The notes: generated by a model not told the origin, from the letters alone. Numbered from the stretch's first letter, positions 17,179 to 26,767 are shown. The stretch is DNA of 62,756 nt from Sarcina ventriculi (GCF_900456775.1 NZ_UAUL01000013.1:1-62756); one strand, 5' to 3'. A program made the numbers and translations.

Positions 17179-18558
17179 ATGATGAAATCTGACAAAAAAA
17201 TTTCCCCATCATTTATTTATTTTTTTGGTGCCTTTGGAGGTATTCTATTTGGCTATGATATAGGGGTAATGACAGGTGCCCTACCTTTTTTAGAAATAGA
17301 TTGGCATTTGTCTAGTGCTGCATTTACTATTGGATGGATTACTTCTTCAGTTATGTTTGGTGCTATTTTTGGTGGTGCATTAGCTGGATTACTTTCAGAT
17401 AGAATTGGTCGTAGAAAAGTTATTCTAATTGCTGCAATCATTTTCATGATTGGTTCAATATTATCTGCCTTTGCTCCTGATGGAGGACAATATTACTTAA
17501 TAATCGTTCGTATAGGACTTGGACTTGCTGTTGGTGCAGCCTCTGCATTAGTTCCTTCTTATATGTCAGAAATGGCGCCGGCACATATGCGTGGGCGTCT
17601 TTCAGGAGTTAATCAGCTTATGATTTGTTGTGGAATGCTTATTTCTTATATTATGGACTATGTATTAAAAGGATTAAGCCCAGATTTAGCATGGAGAGCA
17701 ATGCTTGGATGCGCTGCTATACCAGCACTTATTCTTTTCATTGGAGTCTTAGCACTTCCTGAATCTCCACGTTTCTTGATTAAAACTGGTCAAATTGAAA
17801 AAGCTAAACAAGTTCTTAGCTTCATCAGAAAACCTAATGAAATTGATGGTGAATTAAACCGAATCAATCAAACTGCTAAACAAGAAGCTTCTGCAATATG
17901 TAATACTTCTTGGGGCACTTTATTTACTGGTAAATACCGTTATTTAGTAATTGCAGGACTTGGAGTAGCTGCATTTCAACAATTCCAAGGTGCAAATGCA
18001 ATTTTCTACTACATACCTTTAATAGTTCAAAAAGTAACTGGACATGCAGCAACTAATGCTTTAATGTGGCCAATTATTCAAGGTATAATCCTTGTATCCG
18101 GTGCAATATTCTTTATGATAATTGCTGATAAGTTTAATCGTCGTACTTTAATACGCTTTGGTGGAATAGTTATGGCATTATCATTTATATTACCATCTGT
18201 AATTAATGTATTAATTCCTAATGCAAACCCTATGATGATAGTTGTGTTCTTATGTATCTATGTAGCATTCTACTCATTTACTTGGGCACCATTAACTTGG
18301 GTACTTGTTGGAGAAATATTTCCATTAATTATTCGTGGAAGAGCTGCAGGATTAGCATCTTCATTTAACTGGATTGGTTCTTTCTTAGTTGGATTACTTT
18401 TCCCAGTTATGACTACATCTATGAGTGATTCAGCTGTATTTGCTATATTCGGTGTTATTTGTATACTAGGAGTAATTTTTGTTACCTTCTTTGTTCCAGA
18501 AACAAAAGGACGTAGCCTTGAAGAAATTGAAGAAAAATCTTTAAAAAAAGCAAGTTAG
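17179..18558 (+). CDS. MFS sugar/H+ symporter (AraE/XylE type)
   Basis: A 459-aa, 12-helix sugar porter. Signatures: GGILFGYDIGVMTGALPFLE in the first helix, the loop SDRIGRRKVI, PESPRFLIKTG after helix 6, QQFQGANAIFYY in helix 7 and PETKGRSLEEIEE at the end. It sits in the membrane and most likely imports L-arabinose, since it is divergent from the araA operon across a shared control region; xylose or galactose cannot be excluded. Ribosome binding site AAGGAG. A second paralogue lies at 52013-53395. Confidence 0.93.
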   Translation: MMKSDKKISPSFIYFFGAFGGILFGYDIGVMTGALPFLEIDWHLSSAAFTIGWITSSVMFGAIFGGALAGLLSDRIGRRKVILIAAIIFMIGSILSAFAPDGGQYYLIIVRIGLGLAVGAASALVPSYMSEMAPAHMRGRLSGVNQLMICCGMLISYIMDYVLKGLSPDLAWRAMLGCAAIPALILFIGVLALPESPRFLIKTGQIEKAKQVLSFIRKPNEIDGELNRINQTAKQEASAICNTSWGTLFTGKYRYLVIAGLGVAAFQQFQGANAIFYYIPLIVQKVTGHAATNALMWPIIQGIILVSGAIFFMIIADKFNRRTLIRFGGIVMALSFILPSVINVLIPNANPMMIVVFLCIYVAFYSFTWAPLTWVLVGEIFPLIIRGRAAGLASSFNWIGSFLVGLLFPVMTTSMSDSAVFAIFGVICILGVIFVTFFVPETKGRSLEEIEEKSLKKAS

Positions 18559-18573
18559 ATATAGGTTATGATT

Positions 18574-18610
18574 GAAAAAGGACAGATTAAAATTTATTCT
18601 GTCCTTTTTG
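18574..18610 (+). terminator. Terminator after the sugar porter
   Basis: AAAAAGGACAGA / TCTGTCCTTTTT stem ending in a T-run. Confidence 0.85.
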
Positions 18611-18710
18611 TAGTTTAATTTATTACTAATTTCTAAAGGTTACTTCTTAATCTAAAATTAATACCTATAGTAACTGACTTATTTTCTGTTATTTTCAACA
18701 AAATCATTTT

Positions 18711-19766
18711 TCAATTCTTAATTATTTTTTTATACATTGCTGGGGTTACCCCATATTTTAGTGAAAACAGCTTATAAAAATATCCCTTATTATTGTATCC
18801 TACCATATGAGATATTTCTTGAATAGATATATCTGTATTTGCAAGAAGTTTAACAGCTTCCGTTAATCTTACATTTTGAACATATTCAGAATATGTAACA
18901 CCTTCCCTTTCTTTTAAAATTCTATTAAAATAATCCTCATTAAAATGAAATTTATCTACTAAATCTCTTATTTTAATTTGTGCGTAATTGCAATTTATAT
19001 ATTCTTTTATTTCATCGACTATAAAAGAGTTCATTGTTTTTTTCTGCTCTAACGATAAAGAAAACGTATACTCAGAGCTTAATAGATGTAAGATTCTCAT
19101 TACTAACCCCTTACTAATATATCTAGAACTTTCATCATTACATTCAAGTTCATAAATTAATGATATTAAACTTTCTTCTATCTTTTTATTATTTATATCT
19201 TTAGGCTTAAAATGTAAATACTGTTTCGTATTTTTTTGTTTTAATAAAGATTTTTTCAAAAAATTAATAACCTTTTCTTCTTCTAGCTTTTCAACTATGG
19301 TTTCATCAAACATGGTATTTGACATACCTATAAATATTATACTAGCATCTTGAGAAAGCAAATAATCCTGATGTATGCAATTCTTATCTAAAAGAACTAA
19401 TTCACCTTGCTGAAATTTTATATTTTTTCCAAGTATTCTTTGCTTTAAACTTCCTTTAATAACATAACCAAGTTCAATATAATCGTGAGTGTGAAGCTGT
19501 GTTACATCTCCATTATTAAATGTTATACTTTGTTTTTCTTTAGATATTTTAGGTGTAATAGCACCTGACAAGGTGCTATTTTTACTTAAAGTCCAACAGA
19601 TTGCAAAGATATCTCCCTTAACTTCTTTAGGAAACTTTTTTCGTTCGACAAAATTAGCAGAGTACTCTTTACAAACTATTCTTAAATCTTTATTTTCTTT
19701 TTTTATATAATATATTAAATTCTCATTATCTTTAGTTATTTTAGAGCATAAATCCTGTAAATTCAT
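18711..19766 (-). CDS. AraC-family regulator of arabinose genes
   Basis: A 351-aa transcription factor. The middle holds a cupin-like sensing domain (THDYIELGYVIKGSLKQRI, LVLLDKNCIHQDYL). The C-terminal ~100 residues hold the two AraC helix-turn-helix units (KIRDLVDKFHFNEDYFNRIL and ISIQEISHMVGYNNKGYFYKLF). Convergent with the sugar porter gene. The obvious targets are the araA operon and porter, with the AATGGTATA repeats as candidate sites. Clostridia often use AraR for arabinose, so an AraC-type control here would be a different wiring. Confidence 0.88.
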   Translation of the reverse strand: MNLQDLCSKITKDNENLIYYIKKENKDLRIVCKEYSANFVERKKFPKEVKGDIFAICWTLSKNSTLSGAITPKISKEKQSITFNNGDVTQLHTHDYIELGYVIKGSLKQRILGKNIKFQQGELVLLDKNCIHQDYLLSQDASIIFIGMSNTMFDETIVEKLEEEKVINFLKKSLLKQKNTKQYLHFKPKDINNKKIEESLISLIYELECNDESSRYISKGLVMRILHLLSSEYTFSLSLEQKKTMNSFIVDEIKEYINCNYAQIKIRDLVDKFHFNEDYFNRILKEREGVTYSEYVQNVRLTEAVKLLANTDISIQEISHMVGYNNKGYFYKLFSLKYGVTPAMYKKIIKN

Positions 19767-19811
19767 TTATTTCTCTCCCCCATAACTATATCTATTTTAT
19801 AAATTTTAATA

Positions 19812-20002
19812 CTAAAGGTTAGCTAAAAGCTCTTTTCTTTGTTTTTCAAATTCCTCTTCACTTAAAACCTTCATATCAAAAAGTTCTTGTAATCCCTTTA
19901 ATTTTACAGATACTATCTTTTCCTTTTCTGTAAGCTCATAATTAGAATCACTTTGCTTATTTTTTGCATTTAGTACAATTTCATTAATTTTATTAAAAAT
20001 AT
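19812..20002 (-). pseudogene. SHOCT-domain protein, 5' end removed by IS
   Basis: The frame ends with a SHOCT domain (LKGLQELFDMKVLSEEEFEK, then QRKELLANL). Its upstream part runs straight into the IS end at 20003, so the N-terminus is lost. SHOCT segments are short oligomerisation tails on many bacterial proteins; what this one was attached to cannot be told. Confidence 0.75.
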
Positions 20003-20835
20003 GATTCTGTTGCAAATAATAAAAAAGGATAGAGTTAGTATGGATATTTGTGTTAAATTAAGGTAAAGGTTTTAGAATATTGTTAATAAATTGAACTTCA
20101 AAAAGAACAGATTTAATAGAATTTTTAACCTGCCCTTTTTTAATCATATGCATAGCTTCGATACCAGCTAAAGTCTTTTTAGCTGTCTTAAAAGATTTAA
20201 AACCTAACATGTACTTAACTTTCTTCTTTATAAACCTATGGTCTTGTTCAATAATATTATTAAGATATTTAACTTGTCTAAGAATTACTTTTGACTTTAA
20301 TTTTTGTTTATTCTTTAATTCTGGAATAAGAGCCTTGTAAACAGGATTTTTATCAACTGTTATTACTCTTGGATATATTGAATTTGAAGCTTTTAATGCT
20401 TTCATAAAAAAGCCATTAGCTCCCTTTATATCACGTGTTTTGCTTAAACAAAAATCTATTGTATCACCATCTGAGTCAACTGCTCTATATAAATATGTCC
20501 ATTTCCCTTTAACTTTTATATATGTTTCATCAACCCTCCATGAATCATTACTTTTTCTTAAATATTTTCTTATTTTCTTTTCTAGAATAGGGCTACATTC
20601 ATGAACCCATCTCATTATAGTACTTGGATTAACTTTTATTCCTCTCTCAAGTAGCATTTCTGCTATGTTTCTATAACTTAAAGGATATTTTAAATACCAT
20701 CTTACACTTAAAATTATTATTTCAGATTTAAAATGTTTATATTTAAATATATTCTTTTTCATTTCATTCAACCCCATCTTTATTTTTTATCTTTTATTAT
20801 ATCACATTTTATCTTTTTATCTTTGCAACAGAACC
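20003..20835 (-). mobile_element. IS6-family insertion sequence, copy 2 (inverted)
   Basis: 833 bp, same element as 9387-10219 in the opposite orientation. The inner end reads GATTCTG, not GGTTCTG. On the recombinase side it is flanked by GTATTTTT and on the SHOCT side by ATATTTTT (same reading direction): an 8-bp target duplication with one change. So this is probably the original insertion into the recombinase gene, and copy 1 was derived from it. Confidence 0.92.
20058..20777 (-). CDS. IS6-family DDE transposase
   Basis: A 239-aa DDE transposase with the same sequence as the protein encoded at 9445-10164: helix-turn-helix, then D (WRVDETY), D (VITVDKN), E (IIEQDHRF). Both copies look intact, so the arabinose region between them could still be mobilised by transposition or by homologous recombination between the copies. 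In this inverted arrangement recombination would flip the segment. Confidence 0.95.
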   Translation of the reverse strand: MGLNEMKKNIFKYKHFKSEIIILSVRWYLKYPLSYRNIAEMLLERGIKVNPSTIMRWVHECSPILEKKIRKYLRKSNDSWRVDETYIKVKGKWTYLYRAVDSDGDTIDFCLSKTRDIKGANGFFMKALKASNSIYPRVITVDKNPVYKALIPELKNKQKLKSKVILRQVKYLNNIIEQDHRFIKKKVKYMLGFKSFKTAKKTLAGIEAMHMIKKGQVKNSIKSVLFEVQFINNILKPLP

Positions 20836-21140
20836 AAAAATACTAAGTTAATTCCCTTCTCCATTAATTCCATATATTTTTTATATCCTTCTTCAGCTTG
20901 ACGTGTAAACCTAGATATTTCTTTAAATACCATCGTGTCCCCCTTTTGTAATATCTTCTCTAACTTATTCCATGAAGGTCTATCAAATGTACTTCCAGTA
21001 ATATCATCTTTAAAATCAATTAAATATTCTATATTATTATCTTTTGCATATACCTTTAAGCTTTTCTCCTGCCTATTGAATGATTGTTTATCATTGCTCT
21101 CTTTGGTTGAGATTCTCATATAACTATAATAATTCCCCAT
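20836..21140 (-). pseudogene. Serine recombinase, 5' fragment cut by IS
   Basis: Same truncated recombinase as at 9082-9386 (MGNYYSYMRISTKESNDKQS start). Here the upstream recombination-site-like repeats (21160-21285) are complete, which again marks this side as the older one. Confidence 0.88.
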
Positions 21141-21159
21141 AATACTATTTACTCCTTTA

Positions 21160-21285
21160 AAATATCATTTAAACTATAGTTTATTTAACACTTTTAATTA
21201 ATAGTCATTTAAACTATATATCATTTTATTTTGATTATTTTTATATTAAACATTTAATAATATAGTTTAAATAACACTCTTGTAA
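21160..21285. promoter_or_regulatory. res-like recombination site of the serine recombinase
   Basis: Three blocks with half sites of the form CATTTAAACTATA / TATAGTTTAAATA lie directly upstream of the recombinase start, as res subsites do. The same block array stands without a recombinase gene at 47676-47782, inverted. Only the gene-proximal block survives at 9034-9065. Confidence 0.6.
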
Positions 21286-21312
21286 AATAAGTTATTAAAA
21301 TTTAAAGTAATA

Positions 21313-21357
21313 CAAAAGAGATAATAGATTAATTAAAATCTATTATCTCTTATTTTT
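21313..21357. terminator. Strong bidirectional terminator
   Basis: 14-bp stem AGAGATAATAGATT / AATCTATTATCTCT with T-rich tails on both sides; ends the operon 22401-21399. Confidence 0.8.
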
Positions 21358-21398
21358 CTCAAAAACTCTTAGATAATTAAATAATAATAGAAGTAAAC

Positions 21399-21983
21399 TT
21401 ATATGTAAATAAGTCTGTTATTATGAATTTCTATTATAGTAATATCATCTGCTGGTACACATTTATTAGGTAGAAGAGAACCTAATTCTTCATTTACATC
21501 TAATAAATACACATTAATAAACCATTTTACTAATATTAAATTATTAATCACATTTTGAGGTATTTCCTTATTAATATAATCATCATAGCTATATCCATTA
21601 ACATAAAAAGCATTCTCATAATTATAATATGCTTTTACATAATCTATAGGCTCATATGTCTCTATATTAGAAAGGGTAGATGAAAATTCTATAATGTAAC
21701 ATTTTTTTTGTTTTTCCCAATCACATCCTAATCTTAATTTAGATATTTTATTATTAGGAATATGAGAAGAAATACCTTCGATTGTATCTAAAATTTCAGG
21801 ATATCTATTTATAGTAGAATATCCTTCCATATTACTTAATTCAGAATATATAAAAAATTCTATAGTAGCTCCATATTTGTATAATTTTAAAGATAATATT
21901 TCTAATTTTCTTCTTAGTTTACATTTATTATAACCAGTACATATATTAGTATTTTTATTATTAAGACAATAAGGACAGGAATC
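21399..21983 (-). pseudogene. 3' part of ORF interrupted by an in-frame TAA
   Basis: After the TAA at 21984-21986 the same frame stays open for about 195 codons. It begins DSCPYCLNN, then CTGYNKCKLRRKLEI: a four-cysteine, zinc-ribbon-like patch. It then runs through the internal ATG at 21830 (MEGYSTINRYPEILDTIEGI) to the stop at 21399. No ribosome binding site or start is evident just after the TAA. A single nonsense mutation (or readthrough) in one ~325-codon gene is therefore more likely than two genes. Family not recognised. Confidence 0.6.
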
Positions 21984-22376
21984 TTAATTGGATAATATTA
22001 GATATTTATTATCACAAATTAATATTAATTTGTTATCAATATCAACTGATATCTTATATTTATTCAGAAACTCTGAAAGAGTAGTATCTAACTGCAACAT
22101 TTTTTTTAAGTCTAACAAACCATATTTTTTAATATTCTCTAAACCTTTTTCTGATAAAGTAGTCATATGCCTACACCTAATTTTAATATTTGAACTACAT
22201 GATTTAATTAGATCAATCCCTAAATCTTTAACTACTTTATCAGTATCAATAGACGCTACATCGACACTATTAAAATAATTTTCAGTGTCTTTAAAATCTA
22301 AATTAAAATATTCACAGAAATTAGCCAACCATGTTGTACGTTTATCATTATAAAAATCAATAAGCATATTTTTCAT
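21984..22376 (-). CDS. Unknown protein, 5' part of an interrupted ORF
   Basis: 130 aa, MKNMLIDFYNDKRTTWLANF onward, containing IRCRHMTTLSEKGLENIKKY. It is preceded by GGAGACATA and lies 24 bases after the upstream gene on the same strand, so the two form an operon. I do not recognise the family. The frame continues after the TAA into a cysteine-rich segment, so this may be a truncated product. A host-defence or stress role for the pair is possible but is inference. Confidence 0.65.
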   Translation of the reverse strand: MKNMLIDFYNDKRTTWLANFCEYFNLDFKDTENYFNSVDVASIDTDKVVKDLGIDLIKSCSSNIKIRCRHMTTLSEKGLENIKKYGLLDLKKMLQLDTTLSEFLNKYKISVDIDNKLILICDNKYLILSN

Positions 22377-22400
22377 TATGTCTCCTTTTCACCTTTATTT

Positions 22401-23243
22401 TTAATGAGAGAATGAGTTAACCATTTGTATAAATGAATGAATATTACTACCCAGTAGAGTTGACGCTATTAACGCTGAATTAGCAAATCCAAATAAATTT
22501 TTTATCGCTTTTCTTATTTTGATTGCATTACATTGATTAGAAGATAGTTGTTCTACTACTTCATTTATATCGTCTGAAAAATCTTCTTGCTCTTCATTGC
22601 TAATATTATATTTATCTAATTTTATTTGCTTTAATATTTCCTCAGCTAGCTTGTTTAATTGCTCCAATTCACTATTTGAATCACTATTTATAATATCTCT
22701 ACCAGCTATTTGTTGAGTTCCGTTAAATTCTCTTATATTAATATTGTTAACCTGTCCCATTCTCAACTCCTCCTCTAATGGTATCATTCTTAATTTTAAT
22801 TCATCTTTTAAATAATTATAGGCTGGTTCGAAAACTTCGTCTACAATTTTTTTAGGTGCTTTGTATGTACCATAATCACTATATACATTTAAATAGATAT
22901 TGCGAATAGGTATATTACTTGAAATTAATTTACTTATAAAATAATAAGTCTCCTTGAGATGTGTAGGTTCATCTTCGGGTATATTAAATTTATATCTTTT
23001 ACTATCTTTATTATATTCAAGGAATTCAGGCATGTCCCTTGCATCCTTTGTAATATCATAAAATATATTTTTTAATATTATATCCTCGTCTATCAATTTT
23101 TTAAATTTAATTATATTTAAATTACTATTACTATTTTCTATTCTTGTAATATTTGAATATGCTCTATCTAATTTAAATAAGCTTTGCTTATAATCTGAAT
23201 ATGTGAATCTTATATAATTAGTTTTTTCAATATTTTGTGTCAT
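22401..23243 (-). CDS. Unknown protein with AGRDI motif and hydrophobic C-terminus
   Basis: 280 aa, starting MTQNIEKTNYIRFTY five bases after GGAGG. A mostly helical N-terminal region is followed by an Asn/Ile-rich turn (NGTQQIAGRDIINSD), then an acidic helix, then a hydrophobic C-terminal stretch (LFGFANSALIASTLLGS) that could be one or two membrane segments. The QIAGRDI-type strand occurs in many uncharacterised bacterial proteins next to effector or sensor domains, including some in phage-defence loci. First gene of a two-gene operon. No firm function. Confidence 0.7.
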   Translation of the reverse strand: MTQNIEKTNYIRFTYSDYKQSLFKLDRAYSNITRIENSNSNLNIIKFKKLIDEDIILKNIFYDITKDARDMPEFLEYNKDSKRYKFNIPEDEPTHLKETYYFISKLISSNIPIRNIYLNVYSDYGTYKAPKKIVDEVFEPAYNYLKDELKLRMIPLEEELRMGQVNNINIREFNGTQQIAGRDIINSDSNSELEQLNKLAEEILKQIKLDKYNISNEEQEDFSDDINEVVEQLSSNQCNAIKIRKAIKNLFGFANSALIASTLLGSNIHSFIQMVNSFSH

Positions 23244-23525
23244 TAAAACCTCCAAATACTATATATAGTGAAAATTATTATACGCTATTATTATTTATAA
23301 CGCTAATCTTAAATTTTTCTTTAACTTTAATTTCCATTATATAAGTCCTTTTTTCTTTAATTTTTAACTTTTTCTACAAATTTTCATATGTTGACATTAA
23401 ATATTTATGTATTAGGTTTCCAGACATTAATATTATCTAAATAAAAAAAAATTTTACCTTTTTTAACTAATTGTTAAATTTTAACTATATAGCAATAAAG
23501 CCATTTGTAAGGATCTTTAGAAAAG

Positions 23526-23559
23526 TTGAGGTAATATAATAAATATTATATTACCTCAA
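23526..23559. repeat. 15-bp-arm palindrome upstream of rep (copy 1)
   Basis: TTGAGGTAATATAAT / ATTATATTACCTCAA with a 4-base AAAT spacer. The same arms with a different spacer (TATT) stand at 47453-47486, at a similar distance from a rep of the same class in opposite orientation. The surrounding ~200 bp are also homologous. Candidate replication origin dyad or protein-binding site. Confidence 0.7.
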
Positions 23560-23724
23560 TTCGGCATGATATCTATATTTCAGAGAAATTTTATATTGCA
23601 TATCTTGTTAAAAGATGTTATTATATAAACAAGAAGTTTAAACATTTAATTAGAATTTAATTCTATTTTTTACAATATAAATTAAGAATTTTAATTTAAA
23701 AAAATTTTATATAAATAAAAAAAG

Positions 23725-23870
23725 AAAAAAGTTTTCTTGCTTAATAATTGGTTCCCCAACCTTTTATTAAGTAGCTACTAAGATACCATATCTATCTAAG
23801 TAACATTTTTACAATGAAGACTTTTTTCTCTATCTAATAAGTCTATTGACTTTAAAGAACTTATTTGTTC
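23725..23870 (-). ncRNA. Probable antisense RNA opposing the rep leader
   Basis: On the minus strand a TTGAAT-18-TATAAT promoter (23877-23906) leads into several stem-loops (ACTTAGATA...TATCTTAGT; CTTAATAA...GGTTGGGGAACC...TTATTAAG) and a T-rich end near 23725. Same layout as the RNA at 47147-47297. Confidence 0.6.
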
Positions 23871-23876
23871 ATACAT

Positions 23877-23906
23877 ATTATAACACAAATAAGTAATTTA
23901 ATTCAA
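23877..23906 (-). promoter_or_regulatory. Promoter of antisense RNA
   Basis: TTGAAT, 18 bases, TATAAT on the minus strand. Confidence 0.6.
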
Positions 23907-24017
23907 TATCTTTTTTATAGAGAAATTAAGTTTTTATAGGCATTTGTTACCGAGATCGTTGTTAACATGGTAGCAGATGCTTTTTTCTTTACCAAAATGA
24001 AAGGTGGAGAAATAATA

Positions 24018-25043
24018 ATGGAAAATAGAAAATTAAAAAGAGTAGTAATAAAAGAGGAATTAGTAGACTTAACAGGAGATTTTAAAAGTGCAATAGTTTT
24101 AAATCAATTAATATATTGGAGTGAAAGAACTAAAGATACAGATAAATTTTTAAATGAGGAAAGAGAAAGGATTGAAAAATACGGTAACTATGAATTTGAT
24201 AGTGAAAAAGCAGAAATTATAAAAGATGCTTTAACTCATGGTTGGATATATAAAAAAGCAAGTGAACTAGCTGAAGACTGTATGATAGGATTATCTAATG
24301 CAACAATGGGTAGAATACTAAAAAACTTAATAGCTAATGGTTGGATAGATGAAAGAAGTAATCCTATTTATAAATGGGATAGAACAAAGCAGTATAGAGT
24401 TAATATTGCTAAAATTCAATTTGATTTAAATAAAATAGGTTATGCTTTAGAGGGATATAGTCTAAGAACGGCATGCAACAACAGTTTTCAAAATAAAAAT
24501 TCGTCTTTTAATCATGAAAAAAGCAATTTTCAAAATGAAAAATTACAATTTCAAAATGAAAAATCAGAGTTGCAAAATGAAAAATCACAATTTCAAAATG
24601 AAAAAGCAATACCAAAGATTACTACAGAGATTAAAAATATAGAGACTATATACAAAGATAGTACTACGCAATTTTTAGCGTGTAGTGACATTAAGAAAAA
24701 TACTAAAACTTTTAATCAAGTTGAAATAGTAGAAAATAATACACATTTAATATTATCCAAAAACCAAAGAAGTAAAGTTTTATTATGGGATGTAATTAGA
24801 CTTAAAAAATCTATAGAAATATTTAAAGAGCAACAAGGTCAATATTTTGCTTTACTAGAAAAAATATATTTAGATAATAAAAATTTTGTACCTAAAAGCA
24901 ATAAATTAGCTACTACTAACAGCAATAATAAACCTTCTACATTTGCTAATTTTACACAAAGAGAATATGATTATGATAAACTAGAGAAACAGCTTTTAGG
25001 TTGGAATACTTCTGATGATTGGGAAAATGAAGATGTAGAATAA
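24018..25043 (+). CDS. Plasmid replication initiator-like protein (second class)
   Basis: A 341-aa protein starting MENRKLKRVVIKEELVDLTG, nine bases after AAGGTGGAG. The N-terminal ~130 residues are a winged-helix domain like those of phage replisome organisers (IVLNQLIYWSERTKD...CMIGLSNATMGRILKNLIAN). A region of repeated QNEKS/FQNEK units (about residues 155-200) follows, and one C-terminal NFTQREYDYDKLEKQLLGW peptide ends it. Upstream lie an antisense RNA and a palindrome. Together these point to a replication module distinct from rep A/B. Confidence 0.75.
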   Translation: MENRKLKRVVIKEELVDLTGDFKSAIVLNQLIYWSERTKDTDKFLNEERERIEKYGNYEFDSEKAEIIKDALTHGWIYKKASELAEDCMIGLSNATMGRILKNLIANGWIDERSNPIYKWDRTKQYRVNIAKIQFDLNKIGYALEGYSLRTACNNSFQNKNSSFNHEKSNFQNEKLQFQNEKSELQNEKSQFQNEKAIPKITTEIKNIETIYKDSTTQFLACSDIKKNTKTFNQVEIVENNTHLILSKNQRSKVLLWDVIRLKKSIEIFKEQQGQYFALLEKIYLDNKNFVPKSNKLATTNSNNKPSTFANFTQREYDYDKLEKQLLGWNTSDDWENEDVE

Positions 25044-25271
25044 AATGAAATAATAGATAGATTGATAAACTTAATAGAAGATTTGAAAAGAAATAAAGTT
25101 AAAAACTATTAAAGAGTTTATAAAAAATGATTATTGCATAATTCATACAATCTACTTATAATTTTAGCAAATATTTTATTTCAAAAAATGTATCATTTTT
25201 GTTTTAAAATGATATAATATAAAGAGTTAAGATATAAAAAGTATATTTTTAGTTATAAATGAGGTGATTGT

Positions 25272-26426
25272 ATGAGAGCATATGAACCATTTGAATTACC
25301 TTTAGATTTAAGATTGATTGATAAGGAAGCATTATTTGATTGTACAATAAGTGCTAATGAAAAATTAGCCTCATATTCAGAAAAAATTAATCATTCTAAA
25401 GTGAATTCAGATTTATTGGTAAGTCTATTTTCAACTAAAGAGGCGTTAGAATCTTCTAGAATAGAAGGAACTCAAGCAACCATGGATGATATGTTTGAAA
25501 GTAAATTGGATGAAAATAAAGGTAATAATGATACTAAAGAAGTATTAAATTATTTAAATGCTTTATTAAGCGGAGCAGATAAACTTAGTAGATTACCAAT
25601 AAGCACTAGGTTAATTAAAGAATTGCATGAAGTATTGATGAGTAATGGTGTAAGAGGAGCATCAAAATCTCCTGGGGAATTTAGAAGTATTCAAAATTTT
25701 GTAGGTAAGCCTGGATGTACTATAGAAAGTGCAAGTTATGTCCCTCCCGAACCTCAATTAGTTGAAAAGTATTTATCTAATTTAGAGAAATATATAAATT
25801 ATGATGATGGGCTAAATGAACTAATAAAAATAGCTATTATTCATGCTCAGTTTGAAACAATACATCCATTTTTAGATGGCAATGGAAGGATAGGAAGAAT
25901 ATTAATACCATTATATTTATATAGTGTTGGGAAGATAAATAGACCAATGCTTTTTGTAAGTGAAAGCTTAGAAAAAGATAAATTTAAATATTATAAATTA
26001 TTGAATAATACTAGAGTTATCGTAGAAGGATTAAATAGATTCGATTATGATACAAAAGAGATTGATTCAAAAAAGCTTCAAGTAGCTAAAAAAAATTATA
26101 CTGAATGGATAAAGTTCTTTTTAAGTGCTTGTGAGGAAGAATGTAACAAAGCTATAGAGAAAATAAATAATATAGATGAATTATATGATAAAACAATAGA
26201 ACAAAGTAAAGCATTAGTAAAAAACAATAAAATCATAGATATAATAGATTGTATATTTGAAATGCCTATATTCACAACTAAACATCTTATAGGTAGAGTC
26301 GATATAGCACAAACTACATTAAGAAATTATTTAAACAAATTAGTTGATGCTGATATTATATATGCTGATGATACTATGAGAAACAAGAAATATTATTTTT
26401 ATGATTTGATTAGAATTTTAAGATAG
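25272..26426 (+). CDS. Fic family protein with N-terminal inhibitory motif
   Basis: A 384-aa Fic/DOC enzyme. The active-site loop is HPFLDGNGRIGR with H198. The inhibitory helix SSRIEG (61-66) fits the (S/T)xxxE(G/N) motif of self-inhibited class II Fic proteins. The C-terminal ~60 residues look like a winged helix (TTKHLIGRVDIAQTTLRNYL). Members usually AMPylate target proteins, sometimes their own promoter-binding partners or gyrase. Good ribosome binding site (GAGGTG). All key residues are present. Confidence 0.93.
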   Translation: MRAYEPFELPLDLRLIDKEALFDCTISANEKLASYSEKINHSKVNSDLLVSLFSTKEALESSRIEGTQATMDDMFESKLDENKGNNDTKEVLNYLNALLSGADKLSRLPISTRLIKELHEVLMSNGVRGASKSPGEFRSIQNFVGKPGCTIESASYVPPEPQLVEKYLSNLEKYINYDDGLNELIKIAIIHAQFETIHPFLDGNGRIGRILIPLYLYSVGKINRPMLFVSESLEKDKFKYYKLLNNTRVIVEGLNRFDYDTKEIDSKKLQVAKKNYTEWIKFFLSACEEECNKAIEKINNIDELYDKTIEQSKALVKNNKIIDIIDCIFEMPIFTTKHLIGRVDIAQTTLRNYLNKLVDADIIYADDTMRNKKYYFYDLIRILR

Positions 26427-26638
26427 TGGCTATGAAATAAACTAATATAAAATTTTTATATACTACTTTTTGCATACTATAAATTATATATTTTTTAGGT
26501 TGTAAACAAGTAATATTGCTATGTGTATATTTTAGGTGATATAATGGGGTTAAGTAATAAAAGTTTATTTTGCTACAGGAAATAATTAACATATAATAGG
26601 ATATAATTATTATAAAATATGTGTTAATAGGAGGATAT

Positions 26639-26767
26639 ATGGCAAAAGAACAGAAAAGATTTAATGTTACATTTAGGGATAATAAAAAAGAGCTTGAATT
26701 ATATAATTGGGTTAAGAAAAAAGGGTAAGTTGGGAGTATATCCAGCTATATAAAAACAATTTTATAA
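26639..26767 (+). pseudogene. Small ribbon-helix-helix-like protein, nonsense mutated
   Basis: Starts MAKEQKRFNVTFRDNKKELE after GGAGG, stops at TAA (26726-26728), then continues in frame VGSISSYIKTIL. Read through, it has the strand-helix-helix pattern of small CopG/Arc-like plasmid proteins. Confidence 0.55.

Larger units (their letters stand above)
20003..21188 (-). repeat. Inverted repeat, right arm
   Basis: Reverse complement of 9034-10219. With the left arm it bounds about 9.8 kb of arabinose genes, the architecture of a composite transposon or translocatable unit. Confidence 0.88.
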
